DNA of 64,000 nt from Streptomyces spectabilis (GCF_008704795.1 NZ_CP023690.1:1426001-1490000); one strand, 5' to 3'; positions 1 through 8,044 are shown, numbered from the stretch's first letter. The notes: generated from the sequence alone by a model not told the origin. A program made the numbers and translations.

Positions 1-768
1 GGCCACCGGCTCACCCGCGTCGAGCCTGTCGGCGACGGCGTCCACCGGCTGCGCTTCGCCGACGGCACGAGCACCGACGCCGACCTCGTCATCGGCGCCG
101 ACGGCGCCTGGTCGAAGGTCCGCCCGCTCCTGACGGGCGCGCTGCCCCGCTACACCGGAGTCACCTTCGTCGAGACCGGCTTCGACGACGTCGACACCCG
201 CCACCCGCGCCTCGCCGCCCTCACCGGCGCGGGCACCATGATGGCCCTCCACGACCGGCGGGGCTTCGTCGCCCAGCGCAACAGCGGCGGACACATCCGC
301 GTGTACGTGGCCCTGCGCGCCGACGAGGACTGGCATCGGCGGGCGGGCGTCGACCTCGCCGACACCGCCGCCGTGCGCGCCGCCCTCCTGAGCCAATTCA
401 CCGGCTGGAGCGACCGGCTGCTCGGCTTCATCACCGACACCGACACGGGCTACGTCAACCGGCCTCTGTACGCGCTGCCCGTCCCCCACATCTGGAAGCC
501 GACGCCCGGCCTCACGCTCCTGGGAGACGCCGCCCACCTCATGGCGCCGTTCTCCGGCGTGGGCGCCAACCTCGCCATGCTCGACGGCGCGGACCTGGCC
601 CGGGCCCTCATCGACCGCACCACCGTCGAACAGGCGGTCGCCGCCTACGAGAAGGTCCTCCTGCCGCGGTCCGCCGAAGCCGCCGAAGGAGCGGCCGGGG
701 CCGTCGACGACGCCTTCGGCCCCGACGGCGCGGAGCGGGTCCTCGCCCATCTGACCGGGGCCCGGTGA
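1..768 (+). CDS. FAD-dependent monooxygenase (TetX/UbiH type), 5' end outside window
   Basis: The reading frame is open from base 1, so the N-terminal Rossmann GxGxxG segment is lost off the left edge. What remains has the two other signatures of class A flavoprotein monooxygenases: the DG motif (LVIGADGAWSKVR) near the start, and the GD motif (LLGDAAHLMAPFSGVGANLA), which contacts the FAD ribityl chain. The family hydroxylates aromatic or polyketide substrates with NAD(P)H and O2; the TetX-like subgroup inactivates tetracyclines. The alternative internal ATG at 238 would remove the DG motif, so the gene is partial rather than short. The gene is convergent with the proteasome gene 30 bases downstream. 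The substrate cannot be read from sequence. Confidence 0.85.
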   Translation, partial: GHRLTRVEPVGDGVHRLRFADGTSTDADLVIGADGAWSKVRPLLTGALPRYTGVTFVETGFDDVDTRHPRLAALTGAGTMMALHDRRGFVAQRNSGGHIRVYVALRADEDWHRRAGVDLADTAAVRAALLSQFTGWSDRLLGFITDTDTGYVNRPLYALPVPHIWKPTPGLTLLGDAAHLMAPFSGVGANLAMLDGADLARALIDRTTVEQAVAAYEKVLLPRSAEAAEGAAGAVDDAFGPDGAERVLAHLTGAR

Positions 769-797
769 CCCCCGCGGCGCCCCGTATCGGCGGCGGC

Positions 798-1643
798 TCA
801 GAGCACGGGCGCGCGCGGGCCGTTCGGCGCCTCCAGGCGCCCGTCCACCACGGACCGGGCCACCTCGGCCACCTCGTCCTGCGCCAGCTGCCGGTAGCCG
901 TCCTCGGTGACCAGGCACACGCGCGGGAACAGACGGCGGGTGAGGTCGGGCCCGCCCGTGGCCGAGTCGTCGTCCGCGGCGTCGTACAGCGCCTGCACGG
1001 CGGCCAGGACGATGTCGGCCTCGGACATGCCCGGGCGGTAGAGCTTCTTCAGCGAGCCGCGGGCGTAGACCGAGCCCGAGCCGGTGGCGGCGGTCTCCCG
1101 CTCCTCGTTGCGCCCGCCCGTGACGTCGTACGAGAAGACGCGGCCCACGCCCTTGTCCAGGTCGTACCCGGCGAACAGCGGGACGACGGCCAGACCCCGC
1201 AGCGCCATGCCGAGATTGCCGCGGACCAGCGTGGTGAGGCGGTTCGCCTTGCCGGGCAGGGACAGGGCGGTGCCCTCGATCTTCTCGTGGTGCTCCAGTT
1301 CGAGCTGGAAGAGCTTGACGAGTTCGACGGCGATGCCCGCCGTGCCCGCGATGGCTATCGCGGAGTACCCGTCGGCGGGGAAGACCTTGTCGTACTCGCG
1401 GTGCGCGATGACGTTGCCCGCCGTGACGCGGCGGTCGCCCGCGACCAGGACGCCGTCCGCGTACGTGGCCGCGACGATGGTGGTGCCGTGCGGCGCCTCG
1501 AAGCCGTCGTGCGGGGCGGGCAGGGCGCGGTGGGCGGGCAGCGCGTCGGGCGCGTGCGCCGCGAGGAAGTCCACGAAGGACGAGGTCCCGGGCGCGAGGA
1601 AGGCGGGCGGCAGACCACCAGTGCCGTGCGGACCGGAATTCAT
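798..1643 (-). CDS. prcB: Proteasome beta subunit (PrcB paralogue), without adjacent alpha subunit
   Basis: The protein has 281 residues. A 53-residue propeptide ends in the sequence PHG before [11 protein letters not shown], so Thr54 becomes the N-terminal nucleophile Thr1. Asp17 and Lys33 (mature numbering; GDRRVTAGN and EYDKVF) are in place, so the active site looks intact. Actinobacterial 20S proteasomes degrade pupylated proteins and need PrcA to assemble. In Streptomyces prcB usually sits in a pup-prcB-prcA block. Here the neighbours are a flavin monooxygenase and a secreted FG-GAP protein, and there is no pup, prcA, dop or pafA, so this is probably a second, stand-alone copy. The ATG at 1643 gives a propeptide of normal length. 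Confidence 0.92.
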   Translation of the reverse strand: MNSGPHGTGGLPPAFLAPGTSSFVDFLAAHAPDALPAHRALPAPHDGFEAPHGTTIVAATYADGVLVAGDRRVTAGNVIAHREYDKVFPADGYSAIAIAGTAGIAVELVKLFQLELEHHEKIEGTALSLPGKANRLTTLVRGNLGMALRGLAVVPLFAGYDLDKGVGRVFSYDVTGGRNEERETAATGSGSVYARGSLKKLYRPGMSEADIVLAAVQALYDAADDDSATGGPDLTRRLFPRVCLVTEDGYRQLAQDEVAEVARSVVDGRLEAPNGPRAPVL

Positions 1644-1883
1644 GCGCGCGCCTCCCGTACCTGCCGACGGATCTCGCGACGCACCCTACCCGCGACCCCA
1701 ATCGGGTAACCCCGGCCGTGAGTTGACCCCGCGGGACCGGCCCACGACGCGCGGGCGAAACGCGTGCCCCGTACAACCCTGGTACCCCATCCTTGGTCGA
1801 ACAGGGCGCCGGAGGCACGGAACGGGCCTTTCCGGACCCTCCCCGCGCCGTCCTTCCCCACCTTTCCTCAACGGGAGCCTTTC

Positions 1884-3377
1884 TTGCGCAAGAACCGTTC
1901 GGCCGCGCTCACCGCGGCCTCCTTCCTGCTGCTCACCGGCGCGGGTGTGGCCGCCGCCCCCGCCGCGCTCGCGGGCACGCCGGGCAGCACGCACGCCAAC
2001 GACCGCAACAGCGACTACAACGGCGACGGCCACGAGGACCTGCTGGTCGGCGCGCCCGGCGCGACCGTCGAAGGGCACGAGGGCGCCGGGCTCGTCACCG
2101 TGCAGTACGGCTCGTCGCGGGGCATCGGCACCACCCGCGTGGCCCGCCTCAGCGAGGCCTCCACCGGCGGCGACGGCACGCCCGAGGCGGGCGACGGCTT
2201 CGGCACCACCGTCGCCAGCGGCGATCTGAACTCCGACGGCTACGACGACGCCGTGATCGCCGCACCCGGCGAGGACGTCGACGGGCAGCGCGACGCGGGC
2301 CGCGTGACGATCTTCTGGGGCACCAAGCAGGGCCTCAGGCCGGGCCTCAGCGACTGGATCGAGGCCGAGGAGCCGCGCGCGGGCGAGCGGTTCGGCACCG
2401 GGGTCGCCGCCGCCCGGTTCAGCGGCGCGACCGAGGGCGACGTCCTCGCGATCACCGACCGCGACGAGCTGGACACCTACACCTACGGCGACCAGCCGCA
2501 CATACCCGCAGACCGGCCGTTCCTGCGGCAGTCGTCCCAGCGCCTGACCGGAGCCGCCGGGGCGCGCGCCGCCGCGCGCCGCGTCGTGCTGCCCAAGTCG
2601 CTGACCACCGGGGACTACGACGACAACGGCTTCGCCGACCTCGTGGTCTCCGGTGTGACGGCGGGCGGCGAACCCGGGCACGGCTGGTCGACGTACTACT
2701 CCGGCCACGCCGAGGGCCTCACCAAGGAGCGCGAGCTGCGCGGCGGGCCCGTCGCCGCCACCGGAGACATCGACGGCGACGGCTTCGACGACCTGGTGAC
2801 CGGCGAGCCCGACTCCCCCGACGACGGCGGCGAGACGCTGACCGGCGGGCTCGTCGGCGTCCGCTACGGCAGCGCGAACGGCCCCTCGCCGACGGTGAAG
2901 TGGTGGACCCAGGGCACCGCGGGCGTCCCCGGAATCGTGGAGAAGGGCGACCGCTGGGGCGCCGACCTGTCGGTGGACGACACGAACCGCGACGGCTACG
3001 CGGACGTCGCGATCGGCGCGCCCGGCGAGGACGTCGGGGCGGTCCGGGACGCGGGCGCGGTGTGGGTGCTGCGCGGCACGCGGGGCGGCCTGACCGCGCG
3101 TGGCGTCGCCTCCTGGACGCAGAACACCGACGGCGTCCCCGGGTTCGCCGAGAAGGGCGACCGGTGGGGCGCCCAGGTGCGGCTCGCGGACCCGAACCGC
3201 GACGGCCGCTTCGACCTGATCGCGTCGGCGCCGGGCGAGAACGCCGGTGACGGGGTCGCGTGGTTCCTCCCGGGCACCAGGGGCGGCGTCACCGCCGCCG
3301 GGTCCTGGACGTTCGGCGTGAAGACGCTGGGAGTGCCCGTCAGCGGGGCCGCGTTCGGTACGGCGGTCGACGAGTAG
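1884..3377 (+). CDS. Secreted FG-GAP (integrin-alpha-like beta-propeller) repeat protein
   Basis: I place the start at TTG 1884, preceded by a GGGAG Shine-Dalgarno. It gives a classical Sec signal peptide (RKNRSAALTAASFLLLTGAG, ending AALA-GT). Upstream in-frame ATGs would add an implausible proline/arginine-rich leader. The mature protein (about 465 residues) carries at least six Ca-binding FG-GAP loops of the D-x-N/D-x-D-G-x-x-D type: DYNGDGHEDLLVGAPG, DLNSDGYDDAVIAAPGED, DYDDNGFADLVVSG, DIDGDGFDDLVTGEP, DTNRDGYADVAIGAPGED and DPNRDGRFDLIASAPGEN. It is expected to fold as an extracellular beta-propeller that binds calcium, with an adhesion or scaffold role. No catalytic domain is seen. A strong hairpin follows the stop codon. 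Confidence 0.88.
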   Translation: MRKNRSAALTAASFLLLTGAGVAAAPAALAGTPGSTHANDRNSDYNGDGHEDLLVGAPGATVEGHEGAGLVTVQYGSSRGIGTTRVARLSEASTGGDGTPEAGDGFGTTVASGDLNSDGYDDAVIAAPGEDVDGQRDAGRVTIFWGTKQGLRPGLSDWIEAEEPRAGERFGTGVAAARFSGATEGDVLAITDRDELDTYTYGDQPHIPADRPFLRQSSQRLTGAAGARAAARRVVLPKSLTTGDYDDNGFADLVVSGVTAGGEPGHGWSTYYSGHAEGLTKERELRGGPVAATGDIDGDGFDDLVTGEPDSPDDGGETLTGGLVGVRYGSANGPSPTVKWWTQGTAGVPGIVEKGDRWGADLSVDDTNRDGYADVAIGAPGEDVGAVRDAGAVWVLRGTRGGLTARGVASWTQNTDGVPGFAEKGDRWGAQVRLADPNRDGRFDLIASAPGENAGDGVAWFLPGTRGGVTAAGSWTFGVKTLGVPVSGAAFGTAVDE

Positions 3378-3388
3378 CGCACGCCTCA

Positions 3389-3418
3389 GGCGACGGGCCG
3401 AGGGCCCGGCCCGTCGCC
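3389..3418 (+). terminator. Rho-independent-type hairpin after the FG-GAP gene
   Basis: An 11-bp perfect stem (GGCGACGGGCC pairing with GGCCCGTCGCC) surrounds an 8-nt loop, starting 12 bases after the stop codon. There is no U-tract, which is normal for Streptomyces terminators. Confidence 0.75.
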
Positions 3419-3470
3419 AGGGTGCCGCGGGCGTAAGGCAGTTGGTCCGCACCGACTGCTGACCGACTGC

Positions 3471-3499
3471 TTGACGGCCCTATTCCGCTTGCCTTAAAC
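3471..3499 (+). promoter_or_regulatory. Candidate sigma-70-type promoter of the GH16 glucanase gene
   Basis: TTGACG (3471-3476) and TTAAAC (3494-3499) are separated by exactly 17 bases. The predicted transcription start, around 3506, lies just upstream of the operator at 3521. Two 11-base direct copies of ACCGACTGCTK (3451-3472) immediately precede and overlap the -35 element and may be a further protein-binding site. Confidence 0.5.
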
Positions 3500-3520
3500 C
3501 AAGTAGAGGCACCGCAGGGC

Positions 3521-3534
3521 TGTGAGCGCTCTCA
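3521..3534 (+). promoter_or_regulatory. LacI-family (CebR-like) operator
   Basis: TGTGAGCGCTCTCA is a near-perfect 14-bp palindrome (one mismatched pair). It closely matches the known CebR box TGGGAGCGCTCCCA, which controls cello-oligosaccharide and some beta-glucan genes in Streptomyces. It sits just downstream of the predicted transcription start of the glucanase gene, a position where a bound LacI-type repressor blocks transcription. The repressor gene is not in this window. Confidence 0.7.
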
Positions 3535-3590
3535 GCGTTCACTTCCCGACGCTTGATTGTCATGCGCACTCCCCCACGCGAAGCGATGTG

Positions 3591-4493
3591 ATGACAGTGC
3601 TTCCCCCCGCGCTCCCTCGCCGTCTCCCCCACGGCCGCCCCCACCGCCTCCCCCTCCACCGACGCGGCGCGGCGCTCGGCGCGCTCGCCGCGGCCTGCTG
3701 CGCCCTCGCCGTGGCCCCCGCCGCGGCATCGGCCCCGCCCGCGCCGCGTCCCGCCGCCCTCGCGTTCTCCGACGACTTCGACGGGCCCGCGGGCGCGGCG
3801 GTCGACGGCGGCAAGTGGCAGCTGGAGACCGGCGACAACGTCAACAACCACGAGCGGCAGTACTACACCTCCGGCAACAAGAACGCCGCCCTCGACGGCC
3901 AGGGCAACCTGGTCATCACCGCGCGCAAGGAGAACCCAGCCAACTACCAGTGCTGGTACGGCCGTTGCGAGTACACCTCCGCGCGGCTGAACACCGCGGG
4001 CAGGTTCACGCAGGCGTACGGGCACGTCGAGGCCCGGATGAAGGTGCCCAGGGGCCAGGGCATGTGGCCCGCGTTCTGGATGCTCGGCACCGACATCGGC
4101 AGTGTGGGCTGGCCGAACTGCGGTGAGATCGACATCATGGAGAACGTCGGCTTCGAGCCCGGCACGGTCCACGGCACGCTGCACGGCCCCGGCTACTCCG
4201 GCTCCGGCGGCATCGGAGCGGCGTACACGCTGCCCGGCGGCGAGGCGTTCGCGGACAAGTTCCACACCTTCGCCGTGGACTGGTCGCCGAACAAGGTCAC
4301 CTGGTCCGTCGACGGGCGGGTCTACCAGACCCGCACCCCGGCCGACCTCGGCGGCAAGCAGTGGGCGTTCAACAAGCCGTTCTTCCTCATCCTCAACCTC
4401 GCCGTCGGCGGCTACTGGCCGGGCGACCCGAACGGCAGCACCGTCTTCCCGCAGAAACTGACCGTCGACTACGTGCGCGTGACCGGCGGCTGA
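3591..4493 (+). CDS. Secreted glycoside hydrolase family 16 endo-beta-glucanase
   Basis: The start at ATG 3591 is preferred over GTG 3522 because 3522 lies inside the operator. The 300-residue protein begins with an Arg-rich region and a hydrophobic stretch (RRGAALGALAAACCALAVAP) ending AASA, a signal peptide with some Tat-like character. The catalytic domain (about residues 55-300) has the GH16 signature GEIDIMENVG: Glu179 is the likely nucleophile, Asp181 assists, and Glu184 is the acid/base. WPAFWMLG and the C-terminal FFLILNLAVGG are also family hallmarks. Enzymes of this type hydrolyse beta-1,3 or mixed-linked glucans such as laminarin. There is no carbohydrate-binding module after the catalytic domain. 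The upstream operator predicts induction by oligosaccharides. Confidence 0.92.
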   Translation: MTVLPPALPRRLPHGRPHRLPLHRRGAALGALAAACCALAVAPAAASAPPAPRPAALAFSDDFDGPAGAAVDGGKWQLETGDNVNNHERQYYTSGNKNAALDGQGNLVITARKENPANYQCWYGRCEYTSARLNTAGRFTQAYGHVEARMKVPRGQGMWPAFWMLGTDIGSVGWPNCGEIDIMENVGFEPGTVHGTLHGPGYSGSGGIGAAYTLPGGEAFADKFHTFAVDWSPNKVTWSVDGRVYQTRTPADLGGKQWAFNKPFFLILNLAVGGYWPGDPNGSTVFPQKLTVDYVRVTGG

Positions 4494-4897
4494 CGCCCAC
4501 CCGCGGCACGACCGGCCGGGCCGACCGAAGTCGCTCCCCGTACGGGGCCGAACCCCCGGCAGCTTGGCGAAGCACCAGCTCCATCAAAGGATGCCGGAGC
4601 GTTTTCCCAGTCCACCTCCCACATCAGGTAGCCGGTAGCGTCCAGCGTCGGCTGTGCGCCAGCGCTTGGGCCGCTACTAAAGCGCAGCTCAGGGGCTACT
4701 GCGGCGTTGCTAAATCAGGCTTACGGCCCGGCGGCACGTGCGCCAGGCACTCACTGCTGGGTGGGGCGGCCATGCCGATACGCGGCACCGCAGTCCGCCG
4801 ACGTCGATCTGTAGGCGTCAGCTGCTCGGCACTTGGCAGTGAGCATGCCTCCTGAGGGCGTCGTGACGAGTCACTAGCTCCCGAAGGAGGCGCCGCC
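4494..4897. other. Gene-free stretch, possible left edge of the accessory island
   Basis: No ORF here has a convincing start, ribosome-binding site and family motif. The minus strand between about 4500 and 4700 is open and reads like protein (for example ATGYLMWEVDWENAP), but it has an upstream stop and no start, so it may be a decayed fragment. The sequence is less codon-biased than the flanking glucanase gene. Confidence 0.4.
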
Positions 4898-4990
4898 ATG
4901 CCTTGTGCCAGGCGCCACGACCGCCTCGCGGAGGCGTTGGACGCGCCCACGCCGGTGGCTGTGGCGAAGGGCTCCTGCGCCGGAGCGTGA
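4898..4990 (+). CDS. Possible 30-residue small protein with strong ribosome-binding site
   Basis: ATG 4898 is preceded by GAAGGAGG at a spacing of 7 bases, one of the best Shine-Dalgarno sequences in this region. The ORF encodes a 30-residue peptide rich in Ala, Arg and Cys (starts MPCARRHDRLAEAL, ends CAGA). It has no recognisable family and no operon partner, and the next gene lies on the opposite strand. The support is the ribosome-binding site alone. Confidence 0.2.
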   Translation: MPCARRHDRLAEALDAPTPVAVAKGSCAGA

Positions 4991-5023
4991 TGGTTCGTGC
5001 AGAAGGAGGGCTTTGCAGCGCGG

Positions 5024-5533
5024 TCAGGGGTGAGGCTCGTCGTGGCGGTGCTCTGGCGCAGATGTGGTGGTGATGTGGGTCGGGGAGGTCAGTGTGCGGT
5101 GGACGGGGCACTTCTCGGCGATGTCGATGAGCCGCTGGCGCTGTTCGGGGCTGAGGTCTCCTGTGAGCCTGATCTCCCGGGTGATGTGGTCGCCAGGCCC
5201 GCCTTCGGTGCGGTCGGCGACCGGGACGCGCTCATGGCGCAGGGACACGGTGACATGTTCCAGCGGCCAGCTCTTGCGCTCGGCGTACATGCGTACCGTC
5301 ATCGACGTGCAGGCGCCCAGCGCGGAGAGCAGGAGGCGGTAGGGGTCGGGGCCGCTGTCGGCACCGGCCGGCTCGGGTTCGTCGGCGACCAGCACATGGC
5401 GCCCGGTGGTGATGCGCTGCCCGTAGGGGCCGACGCCGCTCTCGGCCACGATCACCAGGCCGTCGTCGCGTGTCGTGGCGGAGTCCGGGTGTGTGAGGTG
5501 CTGTTCGGCGGTGGTGCTGTGGTTTGGGGCCAT
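5024..5533 (-). CDS. OsmC/Ohr-family redox protein, cassette 1
   Basis: This 169-residue protein carries both conserved cysteines of OsmC-type thiol peroxidases, in GACTSMTVRMYAERK (about residue 74) and in EKCPVHRTL (about residue 140). The family reduces organic hydroperoxides or handles reactive thiol and electrophile chemistry in the cytosol. In many bacteria this domain is the C-terminal half of a single protein whose N-terminal half is an alpha/beta hydrolase. Here the two halves are separate genes (hydrolase at 5895-6683) with a deformylase relic between them. It is a clear paralogue of the protein at 10195-10674; the segment from GPYGQ to CPVHRTL aligns without gaps over most of its length. 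It is probably last in the cassette 1 operon. Confidence 0.88.
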   Translation of the reverse strand: MAPNHSTTAEQHLTHPDSATTRDDGLVIVAESGVGPYGQRITTGRHVLVADEPEPAGADSGPDPYRLLLSALGACTSMTVRMYAERKSWPLEHVTVSLRHERVPVADRTEGGPGDHITREIRLTGDLSPEQRQRLIDIAEKCPVHRTLTSPTHITTTSAPEHRHDEPHP

Positions 5534-5625
5534 GATTTCCTCTTCAACGCGAGACGGTCTGTGGACTGGAAGGGGTCTTTGCCTTTGCCGCGTATGTCGG
5601 CGGCTGCGCCGCAGCGGCAGGCATG

Positions 5626-5832
5626 TCAGGTGCGCAGGGAGCGCGCCCGCGCTTCGCGTTCGGCCAGGACCGTCGTGCGACGCTCAGCGGACTCTTCGAC
5701 GTTGGCACAGCGCCGGTGCAGGACCGGCTCGCCGACCTCGGTGATGGGCCGGCAGGAGCCACGCAGGGCTTCCGGGGGCGAAGAGCACTCCGCCCGGCCC
5801 GTGGGGGCAGCGCCTGCCCGGGGTGTGGTCAT
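5626..5832 (-). pseudogene. Internally deleted peptide deformylase relic
   Basis: This 68-codon ORF keeps the first ~45 residues of a deformylase (PEALRGSCRPITEVGEPVLH), then jumps directly to the last ~15 (EREARARSLRT). Both ends match the intact deformylase at 24472-25098 (PEALRGSYRPITEVGAPVLH and REARARTLRG). The missing ~140 residues contain all three catalytic motifs present in the intact copy (GVGLAANQIG, EGCLSVP, QHETDH), so no enzyme activity is possible. The reading frame, start codon and stop codon survive, which means the deletion was in frame. Whether the mini-protein is made is unknown. Confidence 0.85.
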
Positions 5833-5894
5833 GGGTGTGACGCCCTTTCGTGTCGAGGGGTGGTCTGTCGTGTGGTGATGTGCACGGCGCGGTG

Positions 5895-6683
5895 TCAGGG
5901 GCGAGCCACAGCGGCGGGAGTATCGGTGTAGCGGTGGGCCCAGGCGGCAAGGACCGCGGCGGCGTAGTCGGCGTCGGCGCGGTCTGTGAGCAGGTGGTCC
6001 GCGTCCGGGAGGGCGATGTAGGACTTGGGGTGGCGGGCGGTGTCGAAGATCTGCCGTGCGTTGTCGACGGCGACGACTTGGTCGGACGGGGAGTGCATGA
6101 CGAGCAGGGCTGCGTCGAGGGATCGGACGCGCTGGTCCTGCGGCTGTTGGAGGAGGTCTTCGACGAAGTCGCTGCTGACGCGGACCGTGCGACCGGACAG
6201 GTGTGCCTCGGCCCGGCCGCGCTCGGCGAGCTGGGTGCGGTAGTCGCCGAAGAGGCGGGTGACGTGCACAGGGGCGGCGGGGGCTCCGATCGTCGCCACC
6301 GCTTGCACCTCGGGAACGCGGTGGGCGGCGGCGAGCGCGGCGGTGCCGCCGAGGGAGTGGCCGATCAGGACGGTCGGCGCGCGGTGGTGCTCGCGCAGGT
6401 GGTCGGCGGCGCGCACGAGGTCCTCCATGTTGGAGCTGAAGGTGGTGTCGGCGAAGTCACCGCCGGACTGTCCCAGCCCGGTGAAGTCGAAGCGGAGCAC
6501 CGCGATTCCGTACGAGGTCAGTGCTTTGGAGATCCGGCTGGCGGCGTGGCTGTCCTTGCCGCAGGCGAAGCAGTGTGCGAACACCGCGTACGCGCGGGGC
6601 CGGTCCGGTGGGAGTTCCAGGCGCGCCGCGAGCGGGTCGCCGTGCGCGCCGGTGAAGGTGAGAGGTGTGCTGGCCGCGGTCAC
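5895..6683 (-). CDS. Cytosolic alpha/beta hydrolase (dienelactone-hydrolase-like), cassette 1
   Basis: The protein has 262 residues and no signal peptide. The nucleophile elbow is GHSLGG (Ser about residue 110). The acid residue is probably the Asp of HSPSDQVV (about 207), and the His lies in PDADHLL (about 233). The segment AHCFACGKDSHAASRI (about residues 36-51) is typical of hydrolases that are fused to OsmC domains in other bacteria. The matching OsmC gene lies 360 bases downstream, behind the deformylase relic. The relic of its paralogue is at 10675-10990. The probable role is hydrolysis of an ester, lactone or similar electrophile in a detoxification pathway; the substrate is not known. 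Confidence 0.85.
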   Translation of the reverse strand: MTAASTPLTFTGAHGDPLAARLELPPDRPRAYAVFAHCFACGKDSHAASRISKALTSYGIAVLRFDFTGLGQSGGDFADTTFSSNMEDLVRAADHLREHHRAPTVLIGHSLGGTAALAAAHRVPEVQAVATIGAPAAPVHVTRLFGDYRTQLAERGRAEAHLSGRTVRVSSDFVEDLLQQPQDQRVRSLDAALLVMHSPSDQVVAVDNARQIFDTARHPKSYIALPDADHLLTDRADADYAAAVLAAWAHRYTDTPAAVARP

Positions 6684-6739
6684 CGCGTTCTTCCTTTCCT
6701 GGTCGGCTGCCCTGGCGGGTGCCGGGCAGCGAGTGCTGC

Positions 6740-6940
6740 TCAGGCAGCGAGGGCGGCCCGCTGGTGCTGTTGGGTGAGGTCGTGGAGGAGACCTTCAGTG
6801 ATCTCGTCGCCGGTGAAGGTGCCGGTGTCGTCGAAGCGGCGGTGGGATGGGAAGACGGTGACTTCGGGGTGGGCCCGGCCGGTGTTGTGGGAGTGGCGGC
6901 GCAGGCTTCCGGACAGGGCGAGGAAGCGAAGGTCGTGCAT
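6740..6940 (-). pseudogene. Internally deleted NAD(P)H-dependent FMN reductase relic
   Basis: The 66-codon ORF starts like the intact reductase at 11097-11675 (FLALSGSLRRHSHNTG versus FLALSGSLRSSSHNTG). It then joins directly to that protein's C-terminal third (AHPEVTVFPSHRRFDDTGTF versus AHPEVTVFQSHRRFDADGTF). About 120 residues are missing, including the PEYN flavin loop. The join is in frame, with start and stop intact. It probably cannot bind FMN properly. It is the second in-frame internal deletion in the same cassette. Confidence 0.88.
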
Positions 6941-6990
6941 GACGGGGTGTCTTTCAGGTCGCGTGAGGCCCGGGAGTACGAGGTGGGAGC

Positions 6991-7026
6991 CCTGCCCGGT
7001 GGGCCGGTGGTTGCCCACCGGACAGG
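6991..7026 (-). terminator. Hairpin downstream of secreted hydrolase 1
   Basis: A 14-bp stem with one mismatched pair (CCTGYCCGGTGGGC arms, 6991-7004 and 7013-7026) surrounds an 8-nt loop, 37 bases past the stop of the hydrolase gene. It may separate hydrolase transcription from the downstream relic and hydrolase genes. Confidence 0.6.
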
Positions 7027-7062
7027 CGTGGTCCGCCCGGTGCTGGCCCGTGGCAGGGCGTG

Positions 7063-7896
7063 TCAGCGGGTGGCGCGGTAGGCGCGCTTGATGATCTCGG
7101 TGACGGTGCCGGGGTGGCTGACCATCACGGCGTGGGAGCTGTTGACCTCGGTGGTGCGGGCGCCCGCGCGCTTGGCCATGAAGCGTTCCAGGCTCGGCGC
7201 GATGGCCTTGTCCTGCTTGGCGACCAGGGCCCAGGAGGGGATGGTCTTCCACGCGGCGTTCTTGGCGGGCTCGCCGAATGCCTCCGCCGCGATGGGGCGC
7301 TGGGCTGCGGCCATGAACCGGGCGGTGCGGGCCGGGACGTCGGCGGCGAACGCGGCGGTGAACTTCTTCGGGTCCAGGGTGACGTCGGTGCCGGTGCTGC
7401 CGTCGGGCCGGGTGTACTGGAAGGTCTGCTGCGGCAGCGCGGGCACCGCCGGGTCGTGGTGCTGCTCCAGGAGGCCACCGAGGGCCTCGCCCTTGTCGGG
7501 GGCGAACGCGGCGACGTAGACGAGGGCCTTGACGTCAGGGATCTTGGTGGCGGCGTTGGTGATGACAGCACCGGCGTAGGAGTGGCCGACCAGGATCTTC
7601 GGTCCCTTGACGGCCTTGAGCAGGCCCGTGAGGTAGGCGCTGTCGTAGTGCAGACCGCGCAGCGGGTTGGACACCGCCTGGACGGGGAACCCCTGGTGGC
7701 GCAGCTGGGATGCGGTCTGCTCCCAGCCGGAGGCATCGGCGAACGCGCCGTGGACCAGCACCACCGTCGGCTTGGCCTGCGTCGATGCCGACTTGGCGGG
7801 GCCGGCGTCCGCGTGCACCACGGGCACGGCGGCGGTGATGACGGCCGCCGCGGCGGCGGCGACTGCGGCGGCACGGGTGCGCTTAAAGGTGTTCAT
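7063..7896 (-). CDS. Secreted alpha/beta hydrolase 1, cassette 1
   Basis: ATG 7896 has a GAAGGAAC ribosome-binding site and starts a Sec signal peptide (MNTFKRTRAAAVAAAAAAVI, cleavage after VHA), giving a 277-residue precursor. The upstream in-frame start at 8037 would add an unlikely basic leader. The mature enzyme has the oxyanion motif LVHGAFADASGW, the nucleophile elbow GHSYAG and a C-terminal catalytic His in NSSHAVMVSHP. The fold is that of secreted esterase-like Abhydrolase_6 proteins. A paralogue at 13432-14268 is similar along the whole length. It is transcribed divergently from the TetR gene across the operator at 8045-8065. Confidence 0.88.
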   Translation of the reverse strand: MNTFKRTRAAAVAAAAAAVITAAVPVVHADAGPAKSASTQAKPTVVLVHGAFADASGWEQTASQLRHQGFPVQAVSNPLRGLHYDSAYLTGLLKAVKGPKILVGHSYAGAVITNAATKIPDVKALVYVAAFAPDKGEALGGLLEQHHDPAVPALPQQTFQYTRPDGSTGTDVTLDPKKFTAAFAADVPARTARFMAAAQRPIAAEAFGEPAKNAAWKTIPSWALVAKQDKAIAPSLERFMAKRAGARTTEVNSSHAVMVSHPGTVTEIIKRAYRATR

Positions 7897-8044
7897 GACG
7901 TTCCTTCGTTGACAGGGCGGCGAGGCGCCGCGTAGCGAACCAATCAGGAGACACATCCCGCCCTGCGGCGGGGACTTGACACAGGGAGGGCCTTCGCGGG
8001 CCCTGCGTGCCGTCCGATGTGGAAGATCCTGCTGCACGACTTAC

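Noticed and set aside
765..3452. Long overlapping ORFs on the opposite strand and other frames of the proteasome and FG-GAP genes
   Set aside because: They are Arg/Gly/Ala-rich with no motifs, typical shadow ORFs of high-GC genes; the alternate frames carry all recognised domains.
4500..4720. Minus-strand open stretch reading ATGYLMWEVDWENAP, possible gene fragment or transposase relic
   Set aside because: It is too short, has a stop upstream and no start, and does not match a family I recognise.
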